Below are positions 36,608-46,693 of a DNA stretch of 64,000 nucleotides, piece after piece. Both the position numbers and the translations under genes were made by a program. Numbering within the stretch: position 1 is the stretch's first letter; the number at the start of each line of letters is the position of its first letter. Source of the DNA: an uncultured Gammaproteobacteria bacterium (GTDB taxonomy: Bacteria; Pseudomonadota; Gammaproteobacteria; Pseudomonadales; Pseudohongiellaceae); assembly GCA_913048385.1 (NCBI GenBank), contig CAJWVZ010000012.1:20609-84608 (forward strand). Direction: 5' to 3'. The notes below the pieces were generated by a model. That model saw only the letters and a list, made by a program, of their open reading frames with translations, made no database searches and was not told the origin of the DNA.

Positions 36608-36909
36608 GGTTGCACAACCTGCTTTTTGATAAAAATATATTGAATAGAAGTTGGGGGTTTGATAAGCGGAATAAGGTAGCATGTTTCAATCTTATGCGCG
36701 ACTAATCAGGCTTGTGTAGGGTGTCCAACACTTACTTCTAGAGAGGTATTCTGGATAATAAAGCGTATAAGAGCTATAGATTATTGGTTGACGTGTTATA
36801 GAATGAGACTAATTATTGACGAGTTAATTTGCTCAATGTTTTTAGTTTGGGATGAGAAAATACTGATTCTTCGAGGATACCTGTAAAACACGGAATAAGG
36901 GAGGGACTT
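36608..36909. other. About 300-bp divergent intergenic region before the thiolase operon
   Basis: No coding frame is supported. A TTGACG at about 36787 is followed after 16 bases by TAATTA, a weak promoter candidate reading toward the thiolase gene; a second near-copy (ATTATTGACGAG) lies just downstream. GGAGG precedes the thiolase ATG. Confidence 0.4.
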
Positions 36910-38130
36910 ATGTCGCAAAATATTTTAAGTGAAGCTTTTATCTACGATGGCGGTCGGAGCCCATTTGGCCGTCACGCTGGAGCTTTATCTCCTGTAAGGC
37001 CAGATGATTTGCTGGCACATGTAATTAAAGCGGTTGTAAACAGGAATGATTTTAAGGCTGAAGATTTTGAAGATGTTGTGATGGGAAATACTAATGGAGC
37101 GGGCGAGGATTGCAGAAATGTGGCCCGATTTGCTTTGCTTGAGGCTGGAATGCCAAGCACTACAGCTGGGATTACAGTAAATAGGCTTTGTGGGTCTGGT
37201 TTGGCTGCAACATTAGATGCCGCGCGAGGAGTTAAGGTGGGAGAAGGTGACTTGTTCTTGTCAGGGGGGGTCGAATCGATGAGCCGAGCTCCGATTGTGA
37301 TGTCGAAAGCGCATTCAGCATTCGATAGGGGGCAAACTATTGCTGATAGCACTTTGGGAGCTCGTTTCACGAATCCAGCATATTCGAAATCTTTTGGCGA
37401 CGATACGATGCCTCAAACAGCTGACAACATTGCCCGAGATTTAGGAATTTCGAGAGAAGAGAGTGATGTATTTGCAGCAGGTTCTCAGGCGAAATATGAG
37501 GCGGCGCGAGCTGACGGGTTTTTTAGTGGAGAAATAATACCAATTGAGGTTCCGCAAGGGCGTAAAAAGCCTCCTCGTGTCGTAGATGCAGATGAGCACC
37601 CCCGACCAGCCTCCTCTCTAGAGGCTCTTTCAGGATTACGTTCTTTGTTTGATGGAGGTGTAGTTACTGCCGGAAATGCGTCGGGCATAAATGATGGAGC
37701 TGCCGCATTAATTATCGGCAATAGGGCAGTTGGAGAAAAATATGGAGTAAAGCCGCGTGCGCGGATTGTCGCTGGAGGTGTCGCTGGTGTTGAACCCCGT
37801 GTAATGGGCTTGGGTCCAGTTTTTGCAATCAAAAAAGCACTTGCCCGAGCCAATCTTAATTTAAGTGACATGGATATTATCGAGATAAATGAAGCTTTTG
37901 CTGCTCAAGTATTGGGTTGTTTGAAGATGCTTGAGGTTGATTTTAAAGACACGCGAGTGAATCCAAATGGCGGTGCGATTGCTGTAGGGCATCCTCTTGG
38001 TGCTTCTGGCGCGCGAATCGCTCTATCTACAGTTCGTCAACTTGAGAGGACTGGAGGTCGTTATGCAGCCATAAGCTTGTGCATCGGTATCGGGCAAGGG
38101 GTGGCGGCAATTATTGAGCGGCTAGACTAG
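36910..38130 (+). CDS. Acetyl-CoA C-acyltransferase (thiolase)
   Basis: This 406-residue thiolase catalyses the last step of a beta-oxidation cycle. The acylated Cys is in NRLCGSGLAATLDA at about residue 95. The catalytic His is in GGAIAVGHPLGASGARI, and the second Cys in SLCIGIGQG. The start YDGGRSPFGRHAGALSPVRPDDL resembles 3-oxoadipyl-CoA thiolases, so it may act on a dicarboxylic or aromatic-derived CoA ester rather than plain fatty acids. It is 54 bp upstream of a multifunctional hydratase/dehydrogenase and likely in the same operon. Confidence 0.92.
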   Translation: MSQNILSEAFIYDGGRSPFGRHAGALSPVRPDDLLAHVIKAVVNRNDFKAEDFEDVVMGNTNGAGEDCRNVARFALLEAGMPSTTAGITVNRLCGSGLAATLDAARGVKVGEGDLFLSGGVESMSRAPIVMSKAHSAFDRGQTIADSTLGARFTNPAYSKSFGDDTMPQTADNIARDLGISREESDVFAAGSQAKYEAARADGFFSGEIIPIEVPQGRKKPPRVVDADEHPRPASSLEALSGLRSLFDGGVVTAGNASGINDGAAALIIGNRAVGEKYGVKPRARIVAGGVAGVEPRVMGLGPVFAIKKALARANLNLSDMDIIEINEAFAAQVLGCLKMLEVDFKDTRVNPNGGAIAVGHPLGASGARIALSTVRQLERTGGRYAAISLCIGIGQGVAAIIERLD

Positions 38131-38184
38131 GTAACGCTGCAAAATTGGGTAACTTTAAATGAGAATTAAATCAAAGGAATTGTT

Positions 38185-40293
38185 ATGAGCGAAGCAGTAA
38201 GTTATAAAATTATCGATAATATTGGAGTAATCTCAGTCAATAATCCGCCGGTAAATGCGTTAGCTCAAGTCGTGCGTGCGGGACTCTTGGAGCACGTGAC
38301 AGCGGCTCAAGCGGATGATACTGAGGCCTTAATCTTAGCATGCGAAGGCCGGACATTTATTGCGGGCGCTGACATCACGGAGTTTGGAAAACCTCCACAG
38401 GGTCCGGGTTTGCCGGAGCTGCTAGCTGCCATTGAAAATTCTGCGAAACCTATTACTGCGGCGATACATGGAACAGCGCTCGGCGGAGGGTTTGAGGTGG
38501 CGCTCGCATGTCATTATCGTTGTGCTATCGCTTCAGCAAAAGTTGGCCTGCCAGAGGTGAAACTTGGTCTTTTGCCGGGGGCTGGCGGAACGCAACGCGT
38601 CCCCCGTATTGCTGGAGTCAAAGTCGCACTCGATATGATTACAAGCGGTAACCCTATTGCTGCGAAAAAAGCTTTGTCCCTTGGTTTGATAGACTTCGTC
38701 GTTGAAGGAGATGACTTAGATGTTGGCGCATTGAATTATGCAAAACAGTTGGTAACTGATGGTGCCCCTCTAAAGAGAATTCGCGATATCTCGATCGATC
38801 CAAGTACCGTTGAAGCTGGATTTTTTGATGCTGCAAGAGAACAGCTTGCGCGACGGGCGAGAGGCCAGATCGCTGCAGATCGAATTGTGTCCTGTATTCA
38901 AGCGGCTGTGGATCTTCCTATGGATGCCGGCTTGGAACGAGAGCGCGAACTTTTTACTGAGTTGTTAACTTCTCCTGAGTCTGCAGCGATGCGTCACATA
39001 TTTTTTGCTGAGCGTCAGGCTTCAAAAATAAAGAATCTCAGTAAAGGAACTCCTGTACGTGATATTAAATCTGCAGCTGTGCTTGGTGGCGGCACCATGG
39101 GTGGTGGGATAGCGATGTGTTTCGCTAATGCAGGAATTCCGGTAAAGATGATTGAAATTTCTGATGATGCTTTGGAACGCGGTTTAGCAATAATCAAGAA
39201 AAACTATTCCATTACAATGAAAAAAGGCAAATTGACTGAAGCTCAAATGGAGCAGTGTATGAGCCTTGTTTCGGGATCCACTGATTATGGCGACATCGCG
39301 AATGCTGACATGGTTATTGAAGCGGTGTTTGAGAACCTTGAGTTAAAAAAAGAAATCTTTTCAAAGTTGGATGCGATTTGTAAGCCGGGAGCGATTTTGG
39401 CTTCTAATACCTCCTATCAGGATGTCGATGCGATAGCCGCGGCTACAAGACGGCCTCAAGACGTTTTGGGAATGCATTTCTTTAGCCCAGCTAATGTCAT
39501 GAAGCTTTTGGAAGTGGTTCGGGGAGCCGAGACCGCTGATGACGTTCTGGCTACGGCAATGTTGGTGGGGAAAAAAATCGGGAAGGTTTGCGCACTGTCT
39601 GGCGTTTGTTATGGCTTCATTGGCAACCGTATGCTTGGTGGCTACGGGCGAGAAGCTCAAATGCTGATGATGGATGGTTGCACGCCGGCACAAGTTGATA
39701 ATGCACTCGAGGGATTTGGGATGGCGATGGGTCCAGTTGCAATGAGTGATTTGGCTGGGTTGGATATTGGTTACAAAGCGAGGGAAAATCGACACGATAT
39801 ACCCGATGACCCGAAGCCATACGGAGTCGCTGACATGCTTGTTGAGATGGGAAGGCTCGGACAAAAGACCGGTGGCGGTTTTTATAAGTATGATGAAAAA
39901 ACTCGAGCGCGAATCTCTGATCCTGATGTACAGGAGATGATAAAGGCTCAAGCCACGAAACTAGGTATTCAACAACGTGAATTTTCTGATCAGGAAATAT
40001 TAGAGAGATGTTTATATCCGCTTATCAATGAAGGAGCTCTTATTCTTGAGGAGGGAATTGCGCAAAGGCCAAGCGACATCGATGTGGTTTATGTATTCGG
40101 TTACGCATTCCCTGCGGCCAAAGGAGGCCCGATGCATTATGCTGACCGCGTGGGCCTGAAGAATGTGTATGAAAAGATCTGTGAGTTTCGAGATCGTGAG
40201 GGGGATTTGTATTGGAAGCCCGCGCCACTATTAGAAAAACTTGCGAAAGAAGGCAAGACTTTTGCAGAATGGGGTACTGAGCAAGAGGCGTAG
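38185..40293 (+). CDS. Bifunctional enoyl-CoA hydratase / 3-hydroxyacyl-CoA dehydrogenase
   Basis: This 702-residue fusion performs hydration and NAD-dependent oxidation in beta-oxidation. Residues about 1-190 are a crotonase domain (GRTFIAGADITEF, LGGGFEVALACHYR, PEVKLGLLPGAGGTQR with the catalytic Glu). Residues about 290-700 are 3-hydroxyacyl-CoA dehydrogenase: AAVLGGGTMGGGIAMCFANAG binds NAD, GMHFFSPANVMKLLEVV has the catalytic His, and two C-terminal helical repeats end in GGPMHYAD. It resembles the peroxisomal-type multifunctional enzyme more than E. coli FadB in layout. It follows the thiolase with ordinary spacing. Confidence 0.93.
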   Translation: MSEAVSYKIIDNIGVISVNNPPVNALAQVVRAGLLEHVTAAQADDTEALILACEGRTFIAGADITEFGKPPQGPGLPELLAAIENSAKPITAAIHGTALGGGFEVALACHYRCAIASAKVGLPEVKLGLLPGAGGTQRVPRIAGVKVALDMITSGNPIAAKKALSLGLIDFVVEGDDLDVGALNYAKQLVTDGAPLKRIRDISIDPSTVEAGFFDAAREQLARRARGQIAADRIVSCIQAAVDLPMDAGLERERELFTELLTSPESAAMRHIFFAERQASKIKNLSKGTPVRDIKSAAVLGGGTMGGGIAMCFANAGIPVKMIEISDDALERGLAIIKKNYSITMKKGKLTEAQMEQCMSLVSGSTDYGDIANADMVIEAVFENLELKKEIFSKLDAICKPGAILASNTSYQDVDAIAAATRRPQDVLGMHFFSPANVMKLLEVVRGAETADDVLATAMLVGKKIGKVCALSGVCYGFIGNRMLGGYGREAQMLMMDGCTPAQVDNALEGFGMAMGPVAMSDLAGLDIGYKARENRHDIPDDPKPYGVADMLVEMGRLGQKTGGGFYKYDEKTRARISDPDVQEMIKAQATKLGIQQREFSDQEILERCLYPLINEGALILEEGIAQRPSDIDVVYVFGYAFPAAKGGPMHYADRVGLKNVYEKICEFRDREGDLYWKPAPLLEKLAKEGKTFAEWGTEQEA

Positions 40294-40490
40294 TCTTTTT
40301 CTCCGAAATCCGCTAACGAGCAAGAATAGAATCGCTGATCAAACAGCAGTCTTAGGCGCTGTTCTCGTGGAATATGACATAGAAGTATGAGGTTTCGTTG
40401 ATCTTGGAGCCGGGATAGTTTTTGTTCGACAAGTCCTGAGTAGAGCCGCAGTGATATTCGCTTATCTTAAAATCAGCAGGAGATAAAACA

Positions 40491-41723
40491 ATGCAACTGT
40501 CAGTATTCAGGGCGGACGTCAGAGCTTGGCTGGATATAAATTGTCCGGAAACGATGCGCTTGCCTGCGGTTCAAGATGAAGTAGTGTGGGGAGGACGTAA
40601 CTTTCAGTTTAAAAATCCAGATAGCAAAATCTGGCTGGAACGTATGGCCGGGAAAGGTTGGACCTGTCCAACGTGGCCTGAAGAATTTGGTGGTGGAGGT
40701 CTGAGTAAAGAGGAGGCGATGATCCTCTCTCAAGAGCTTTCACGTATTAACGCTCGCCCGGCATTAACGAGCTTTGGAATTTCTATGCTGGGGCCCGTTC
40801 TTCTTGAGTCTGCCAGTTATGAACAAAAGCTTGAGCATATACCGAAAATTGTTCGTGGAGAGATAAGGTGGTGCCAAGGCTACTCTGAACCGGGCTCCGG
40901 CTCTGATTTGGCGAGTTTAGCGACCAGGGCTGAGGCCGATGGAGATGACTATCTCATTAATGGATCGAAGGTCTGGACATCATATGCAGATAAGGCTGAT
41001 TGGATTTTTTGCTTAGTAAGAACTGATGTCGAAGGGCCAAAACATGGTGGCATTAGTTTTATCCTTTTCGATATGGAAACATCCGGAGTCAGCACCAAAC
41101 CGATACAGTTAATTTCTGGCTCGTCTCCTTTTTGCGAAACTTTTTTTGACGATGTTCGTGTTCCTGCAAACAATCTCATTGGTGGAGTGAATAATGGTTG
41201 GGCGATTGCAAAAAGGTTGCTTCAGCATGAACGAACGATGATATCAGGTTTTGGACTAGCCGATAGCTTAAATTCAGATGCCGATCATGCGTCGATTATG
41301 GATAAAGTGGAAGATGCTGCTATGCATTATCGGGGGGATTCAGGTCGCTTGTCGGATCCAGTCCTAAGAGATGAAATTGCCAAATTTAAAATTGATAGTG
41401 AGGCCTTTGCCCTTACATCACGAAGGTCGTTAGAAGAATCAAAAAAGGAGCAGGGACCTACAGCAACATCATCAATGTTAAAAAATTACGGTTGCGAACT
41501 AAATAAACGGCGTTACGAGTTATTGCTTCAAGCTCTTGGCAGTCAGGCGCTCGGTTGGGAAGGTTCAGGCTTTAAGATCGAAGAGTTAGGAGTTACTCGA
41601 GAGTGGCTACGTTCCAAGGCAAATTCTATTGAGGGAGGAACTTCAGAAGTTCAATTAAATGTTATTGCTAAGAGAGTTCTTGGACTTCCTGATATTTTGA
41701 ATATGCGCAAAGGCAGGGATTAA
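40491..41723 (+). CDS. Acyl-CoA dehydrogenase family protein (first of second pair)
   Basis: This 410-residue acyl-CoA dehydrogenase has WTCPTWPEEFGGGGLSKEEA, the active-site block RWCQGYSEPGSGSDLASLATRA, FDDVRVPANNLIGGVNNGW and a C-terminal IEGGTSEVQLNVIAKRVLGLP. A GGAG lies about 9 bases before ATG 40491. Its gene is three bases from that of a second, more divergent acyl-CoA dehydrogenase, so the two products are likely a heteromer, as with the 28.7-31.1 kb pair. Confidence 0.93.
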   Translation: MQLSVFRADVRAWLDINCPETMRLPAVQDEVVWGGRNFQFKNPDSKIWLERMAGKGWTCPTWPEEFGGGGLSKEEAMILSQELSRINARPALTSFGISMLGPVLLESASYEQKLEHIPKIVRGEIRWCQGYSEPGSGSDLASLATRAEADGDDYLINGSKVWTSYADKADWIFCLVRTDVEGPKHGGISFILFDMETSGVSTKPIQLISGSSPFCETFFDDVRVPANNLIGGVNNGWAIAKRLLQHERTMISGFGLADSLNSDADHASIMDKVEDAAMHYRGDSGRLSDPVLRDEIAKFKIDSEAFALTSRRSLEESKKEQGPTATSSMLKNYGCELNKRRYELLLQALGSQALGWEGSGFKIEELGVTREWLRSKANSIEGGTSEVQLNVIAKRVLGLPDILNMRKGRD

Positions 41724-41726
41724 GAG

Positions 41727-42884
41727 ATGAGTCTAGTATTTAATGAAGATCAGGAATTGCTGCAAGACTCTGCCAAAAACTTTGTTTCGCAGAATGCCCC
41801 TTTAAGCGTCCTTCGGCAGTTGCGGGATACTAACGACGATCGAGGATTCGACGAAAAAATTTGGGCGCAAATGATAGAGTTGGGTTGGGCTGGCATAGCA
41901 ATAGAGGAGTCCTTCGGAGGCTTTAATTTTGGTCATGTTGGTCTAGGTGTTGTTCTGGAGGAGACCGGGCGTACCCTTGTCAGTTCACCCTTGATTTCCT
42001 CGGTGCTCCTCGGCGCAACGGCAATTTCTTATTTTGGTTCAGACCCTCAAAAAAAATACCTGCTTCCTAAAGTTGTTAAAGGACAACTTTTGTTAGCTTT
42101 AGCAGTGGATGAACTGCCAATTCACTCTCCAAATCGCATCGAAAGTTTTGCTACAAAAGTCGATGGCGGTTATAGAATTAATGGAAACAAGACCTTTGTG
42201 TTAGATGGGCATGTGGCTGACAAATTGATAGTTGTCGCGAGGATCGATAAAGGTGGTGTTAGCCGGCAAGGTTTAAATTTATTTGTTGTCGATAAAAAAG
42301 CTCCCGGGCTAAATATTCAACGCACTTTGATGGTGGATTGTCGCAATTGTGCGAACCTTTCTTTGACTGACGTTTATGTTGAAGAAGAAAATCGCCTTGG
42401 GGTTGACATGGGTGTTGACCACGGTGCGTCTAGACTTGCCCGTGTTTTAGATGTCGGGCGTATTGGGGTTGCTTCAGAAATGCTTGGGAGCATGCAGGCC
42501 GCGTTTGATCTCACACTTACCTATCTTAAGCAGAGAGAGCAGTTCGGTGTCCTTATTGGCTCGTTTCAGGGACTTCAGCATCGAGCTGCCACAATGTATA
42601 GTGAAATTGAGCTCTGTCGATCTGCGGTCCGCGGAGCATTGCTTGAGCTAGATAATCTGCACGCGTCTGATGATAGTGTTGCTCGGATAGCAAGTATGAC
42701 TAAGGCAAAGGTTAGTGATGTCGCGCAGTTGGTTAGTAATGAGGCGATACAGATGCACGGCGGTATCGGTATGACAGATGAATACGACGTTGGGTTTTAC
42801 ATAAAGCGCGCACGTGTGGCACAGCAATTTCTTGGCGATGCTGCTTTTCATAGAGATCGATACGCTTCCTTAAATTCATTTTAG
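41727..42884 (+). CDS. Acyl-CoA dehydrogenase family protein (second of second pair)
   Basis: This 385-residue protein is the partner subunit of the previous gene. It has SLVFNEDQELLQDSAKNFV, GWAGIAIEESFGGFNFG, a reduced FAD-binding block (LLALAVDELPIHSPNRI) in place of the usual GSD motif, LKQREQFGVLIGSFQGLQHR and IQMHGGIGMTDEYDVGFYIKRARV. Its layout mirrors the 29969-31102 protein closely, suggesting the two pairs arose from one ancestral pair. ATG 41727 is three bases after the upstream stop. Confidence 0.9.
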   Translation: MSLVFNEDQELLQDSAKNFVSQNAPLSVLRQLRDTNDDRGFDEKIWAQMIELGWAGIAIEESFGGFNFGHVGLGVVLEETGRTLVSSPLISSVLLGATAISYFGSDPQKKYLLPKVVKGQLLLALAVDELPIHSPNRIESFATKVDGGYRINGNKTFVLDGHVADKLIVVARIDKGGVSRQGLNLFVVDKKAPGLNIQRTLMVDCRNCANLSLTDVYVEEENRLGVDMGVDHGASRLARVLDVGRIGVASEMLGSMQAAFDLTLTYLKQREQFGVLIGSFQGLQHRAATMYSEIELCRSAVRGALLELDNLHASDDSVARIASMTKAKVSDVAQLVSNEAIQMHGGIGMTDEYDVGFYIKRARVAQQFLGDAAFHRDRYASLNSF

Positions 42885-42901
42885 AAAGGTGTTTTATTAG
42901 C

Positions 42902-43279
42902 TTGAAAAAAGATGAACCTATTAACGTACTTGGTGCTCCTTTGCAGCCATGTGGATTGGATCCGTTAACGGGATTTTATCGGGATGGTTGTTGCAACACC
43001 TCAGACGAGGACGCAGGTTGCCATACCGTATGCGTTCTTCTGACTCAAGAGTTTTTAAATTACACTCGCTTTCGGGGTAACGATTTATCGACTCCGCGAC
43101 CTGAGTTTGGTTTTCAAGGATTGTCGGAAGGTGACAGTTGGTGCTTGTGTGCCTCGCGCTGGGTAGAGGCTTATGAGCAGGGGATGGCGCCGAAAGTGCA
43201 TCTTGCGCGAACTCACATTAAGGCCCTTGAGATGATTGATTTGGAGGTGCTTAAACTGCATGCGGCGATCGCCCACTAG
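42902..43279 (+). CDS. DUF2237 family protein
   Basis: This 125-residue cysteine-containing cytoplasmic protein matches the DUF2237 family. It shows NVLGAPLQPCGLDPLTGFYRDGCC, then GCHTVCVLLTQEFLNYTRFRGNDLSTP and GDSWCLCASRW. The family function is not established. TTG 42902 is the start, with AGGTG about 11 bases upstream. The last 20 bases overlap the start of the downstream beta-lactamase gene in another frame. Confidence 0.88.
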   Translation: MKKDEPINVLGAPLQPCGLDPLTGFYRDGCCNTSDEDAGCHTVCVLLTQEFLNYTRFRGNDLSTPRPEFGFQGLSEGDSWCLCASRWVEAYEQGMAPKVHLARTHIKALEMIDLEVLKLHAAIAH

Positions 43280-44060
43280 ATTATTGAGTCTACTTTTTTT
43301 GAGTTTTTTCGCTCTCAATTCTTTTTCAAGTTTGGCTCAAAACATTCAGCACCTTCCAGAATTGAATCAAGCTCGAGAGTTTGAGAGCTTCGATGGCGCC
43401 GTTTTAATTTTGGATACATCTACTGATGAGTATTTTGCCAGTGACATAAAAATGGTGAAAGAGGGTTTTATACCAGCATCAACGTTTAAAATATTTAGTT
43501 CGTTGGTAGCGCTTGAAACTGGTGTAGTAGCCTTTGACACCGTTTTGAGTTGGGATGGTGTAGTTCGAGACCGTACTGAAATTAATAGAGATCTATCCTT
43601 ATCTCAGGCTTTTACGCTTTCGGCTCTTCCGCATTATCAAGAGTTAGTGAGGAAGATCGGTTACCCTGAAATGAAACGGTTTTTAACTTTAGTCGGATAC
43701 GGTAACGCCAACATGCATGGTGGCCTTGATCGGTTCTGGATCGATGGTGGTTTGAGAATTTCTCCTTTTCAGCAGGTGCGTTTTTTGGAGCGGCTGCTCG
43801 ACGATAGTTTACCTTTCTCTTTGTCGACTATGGAAGCTGTGAGAAAGCTTTTGCTGAATGCTTACCCTGCCCCGTCGATTTCTGCAAAAACAGGTTGGAC
43901 AGATATTGCGGGTCAAAATTTTGGTTGGTGGGTGGGATGGGAAAAGGATCAGGGTAATCCAGTAGTATTTGCGACAATTCTTTTATCTAATTCGCCTGGA
44001 GAAGGGTTCGCCGAGGCACGCATAGACGTCACCAGAAAAGCCCTTTCCCTTGACCGCTAG
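43260..44060 (+). CDS. Class D (OXA-type) beta-lactamase
   Basis: This 266-residue exported serine beta-lactamase has all main class D motifs: Ser74-Thr-Phe-Lys77 in PASTFKI, Tyr147-Gly-Asn149, FWIDGGLRISPFQQVRFL, and Lys210-Thr-Gly-Trp213. The SxV motif appears as SAL (LSALPHYQ), a modest variation. It hydrolyses beta-lactams in the periplasm if the Lys is carbamylated as usual. I chose ATG 43260, which gives a clean signal peptide (RLLSLLFLSFFALNSFSSLA, cut before QN) with GGAGG about 11 bases upstream; the track start at 43236 adds eight residues. It has no mobile-element context, so it looks like a resident chromosomal gene. Spectrum is unknown. Confidence 0.92.
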   Translation: MRRSPTRLLSLLFLSFFALNSFSSLAQNIQHLPELNQAREFESFDGAVLILDTSTDEYFASDIKMVKEGFIPASTFKIFSSLVALETGVVAFDTVLSWDGVVRDRTEINRDLSLSQAFTLSALPHYQELVRKIGYPEMKRFLTLVGYGNANMHGGLDRFWIDGGLRISPFQQVRFLERLLDDSLPFSLSTMEAVRKLLLNAYPAPSISAKTGWTDIAGQNFGWWVGWEKDQGNPVVFATILLSNSPGEGFAEARIDVTRKALSLDR

Positions 44061-44163
44061 TAATCTATATCGATAACTTTTATAGTATTTATTCGTGTCC
44101 GCGGGCGACGATGTTTTTGACTTTGCGCTAGGGGCCTCTTTTTTAACTATTAAGGTTATTGAC

Positions 44164-46680
44164 ATGTTGTATTTGAGAGTCGCACGACGTTTTTTTTCTG
44201 TTCTTTGTATTGTTGGCACTTTGCATCTCCCCGCAGGCGTTGTTCTGGGTCAGGTTCCCATTATCCAGCCTGGAGCCCCTGGACAACCTAGCCGAGAAAT
44301 TTCCGCCGAGGAGGCTTCTGACCTGTCTGGAATTTCATACACCGATGCGGACGTAAAGTTCATGCAAGGCATGATCCTGCATCACGACCAGGCATTACGA
44401 ATGGTAAAGCTTGTTGAAGATCGAAGTTCTCGGGAATCTTTACAGCTAATGGCGCTTCGAATGTCTCTCTCGCAAGAGGATGAAATGACGATGATGTCAG
44501 ATTGGCTCGAGGACCGCGGGCAGAGCACCGAGGTCTCTATGCAGGCCATGATGAATATGGGAACCGATCAAGATAGTTTGCCGGGCATGTTAACCGAGGC
44601 CGATTTTTTGCAACTAGAGTCGTCAGAGGGTTATACATTTGACACTGTATTTTTAGAGCTAATGATCAAGCACCATAATGGTGCGATTACCATGGTAGAG
44701 AACCTCCTGGATCAAAGAGGCACGGCACAGGACTCTGTTCTTTTTACGTTCACCTCAGACGTTGTTTCTGACCAAGAAAGTGAAATTGATAGGATGAGTG
44801 CCATGCTTGCAGGTTTCTCTCCTGATCCGAGAGTGAACTTAAAGGCTGGGTTCTATGATGCGGGTCAAGCGGCACTAAATATGACTTTGGTGGCATCAAT
44901 TCCAAAGCCAGCTGGGTTTTTTGATCCAGAAAATCCGGAAGGGCTTACGGTTGCTCGTCGCCGCGCGCTTGGCATGGAGACGCTAGCGCCTAACGGAGAA
45001 ATAGAGGATGTTGCCGGGGTTGAACTTACCGTTGCAAATGAGCCAGATGCCGATCAGTTAACAAATGAGGAGGAAGAGGAGGAAGAGGAGCCTCGGCCAA
45101 GTTTGTTGGATTTTTCAAATACCGACTTGGTTTTTGATGGCGACATAGTGGTCGCTGGGAATTACCACGGATTTAACGCGTATCGCTTGAGTGACCCTCG
45201 TTCGCCGGAATTGTTGAGCTCAGTTGTTTGCCCCGGTGGCCAGGGAGATGTTTCCGTTGTTGGTGACCTATTGATACTTTCTGTGGAACAGACTCGCGGC
45301 CGTCTTGACTGTGGCTTGCAGGGTGTTGCGGAACCAACGAGTGAAGATCGGTTCAGAGGGATACGTATTTTTGATGTCAGTGATTTCGCAATGCCGGTAC
45401 AAGTGGGGGCGGTGCAGACCTGTAGAGGCTCACATACACACACCGTGATCACTGATCCGGATGATGCCGGTAATATTTATATATATGGTTCGGGCACAAG
45501 CAGGGTGCGCCCCGAAGAGGAGCTAGAGGGATGCTCAGATAAGTCACCGTTTGAAAATCCTGGCTCATCGCTTTATCGCATTGATGTGATCCAAGTCCCA
45601 GTTGACAGTCCGCAGGATGCCCGAATTGTAAATCAACCTTTCTTATTCTCAGATCCGGAGTCGGGCGTTCTTGCGGGTCTTTGGGAAGGTGGTGATCACG
45701 GGCCGGGCACACAAACGACTCGAAGAACAAATCAATGTCATGACATTACCGCGTATCCCGAAATTGGTCTTGCTGCAGGAGCCTGTTCCGGCAATGGAAT
45801 TTTGATAGATATCTCTGATCCCGTTAATCCAGTTCGAATGGATGAAGTGATAGATTCTGGTTTCGCATATTGGCACTCGGCTACCTTTAACAATGCGGGA
45901 ACAAAGGTCGTGTTTACTGATGAGTGGGGCGGTGGAGGGCGTCCGCGTTGTCGAGCTCAGGACCCACTTACTTGGGGAGCTGATGCGATTTACGATATCT
46001 CGGACGGGAAATTACAATTCCGTGGATACTACAAGATGCCTGCGCCTCAGACGGAGCAAGAAAATTGTGTTGCACATAACGGTTCATTGATACCAGTACC
46101 GGGTCGTGATTTGATGATTCAGGCATGGTATCAGGGCGGAGCGTCAGTATTTGATTTTACCGATTCTGCGAACGTCCAGGAGATAGCTTTTTTTGATAGA
46201 GGTCCTGTCGACGAGGAAGATTTAGTTTTGGGTGGATACTGGTCTACGTATTGGTTTCAAGGGCTGATTTACGGTACTGAAATCGCCCGTGGAATAGATG
46301 TTTTGGCTTTGGAACCAAGTGATTATTTAAGTGCTAACGAAATTGCAGCTGCATCTTTGAACAGCTCTGACAGTACGTTCAATGCACAGCGTCAACAGCG
46401 GCACGTCTGGCCGACGGTGCCTGTTGTGGCACGAGCCTACCGAGACCAATTAGCGAGAGCTGGAGTCTTATCCTCGGAGCGTGATCAGGAGTTAGATTCG
46501 GCGTTGGGTAATGCAGAAAGTTTGTTAAATGAGGGCGAAAAAGATTCTAATGTAGCTGATCAATTAAACGAACTCGCTCAGATACTCAGGGTTGATGGAG
46601 AGAGCCGCCGCGGGAAAACAAGGGAGCGATATCTGGCATTGAGCGAAACCGTAAAAGGAATTGCGTTGGACGTAAGATAA
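44164..46680 (+). CDS. Exported DUF305 / LVIVD-repeat fusion protein
   Basis: This 838-residue exported protein begins with a signal peptide ([22 protein letters not shown]). Residues about 60-230 hold two DUF305 half-repeats with paired His: [18 protein letters not shown] and [20 protein letters not shown], typical of metal-binding DUF305 proteins. A Glu-rich linker of eight glutamates follows. The rest is an LVIVD-type propeller ([11 protein letters not shown]-like blades, [32 protein letters not shown]). ATG 44164 is used, not the track start, because the signal peptide begins there and AAGG lies 9 bases upstream. The role is unknown; metal binding is suggested by the HH pairs. Confidence 0.82.
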   Translation: MLYLRVARRFFSVLCIVGTLHLPAGVVLGQVPIIQPGAPGQPSREISAEEASDLSGISYTDADVKFMQGMILHHDQALRMVKLVEDRSSRESLQLMALRMSLSQEDEMTMMSDWLEDRGQSTEVSMQAMMNMGTDQDSLPGMLTEADFLQLESSEGYTFDTVFLELMIKHHNGAITMVENLLDQRGTAQDSVLFTFTSDVVSDQESEIDRMSAMLAGFSPDPRVNLKAGFYDAGQAALNMTLVASIPKPAGFFDPENPEGLTVARRRALGMETLAPNGEIEDVAGVELTVANEPDADQLTNEEEEEEEEPRPSLLDFSNTDLVFDGDIVVAGNYHGFNAYRLSDPRSPELLSSVVCPGGQGDVSVVGDLLILSVEQTRGRLDCGLQGVAEPTSEDRFRGIRIFDVSDFAMPVQVGAVQTCRGSHTHTVITDPDDAGNIYIYGSGTSRVRPEEELEGCSDKSPFENPGSSLYRIDVIQVPVDSPQDARIVNQPFLFSDPESGVLAGLWEGGDHGPGTQTTRRTNQCHDITAYPEIGLAAGACSGNGILIDISDPVNPVRMDEVIDSGFAYWHSATFNNAGTKVVFTDEWGGGGRPRCRAQDPLTWGADAIYDISDGKLQFRGYYKMPAPQTEQENCVAHNGSLIPVPGRDLMIQAWYQGGASVFDFTDSANVQEIAFFDRGPVDEEDLVLGGYWSTYWFQGLIYGTEIARGIDVLALEPSDYLSANEIAAASLNSSDSTFNAQRQQRHVWPTVPVVARAYRDQLARAGVLSSERDQELDSALGNAESLLNEGEKDSNVADQLNELAQILRVDGESRRGKTRERYLALSETVKGIALDVR
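45067..45090 (+). repeat. Short in-frame GAG/GAA repeat coding poly-Glu linker
   Basis: Eight consecutive GAG/GAA codons form a purine-only run inside the DUF305/LVIVD gene, separating its two domains. Such runs vary in length by replication slippage. Confidence 0.6.
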
Positions 46681-46693
46681 GGGAAAAACACTG

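Noticed and set aside
43260-44060. Beta-lactamase as part of a mobile resistance island
   Set aside because: No transposase, integron, direct repeat or base-composition break is visible nearby.
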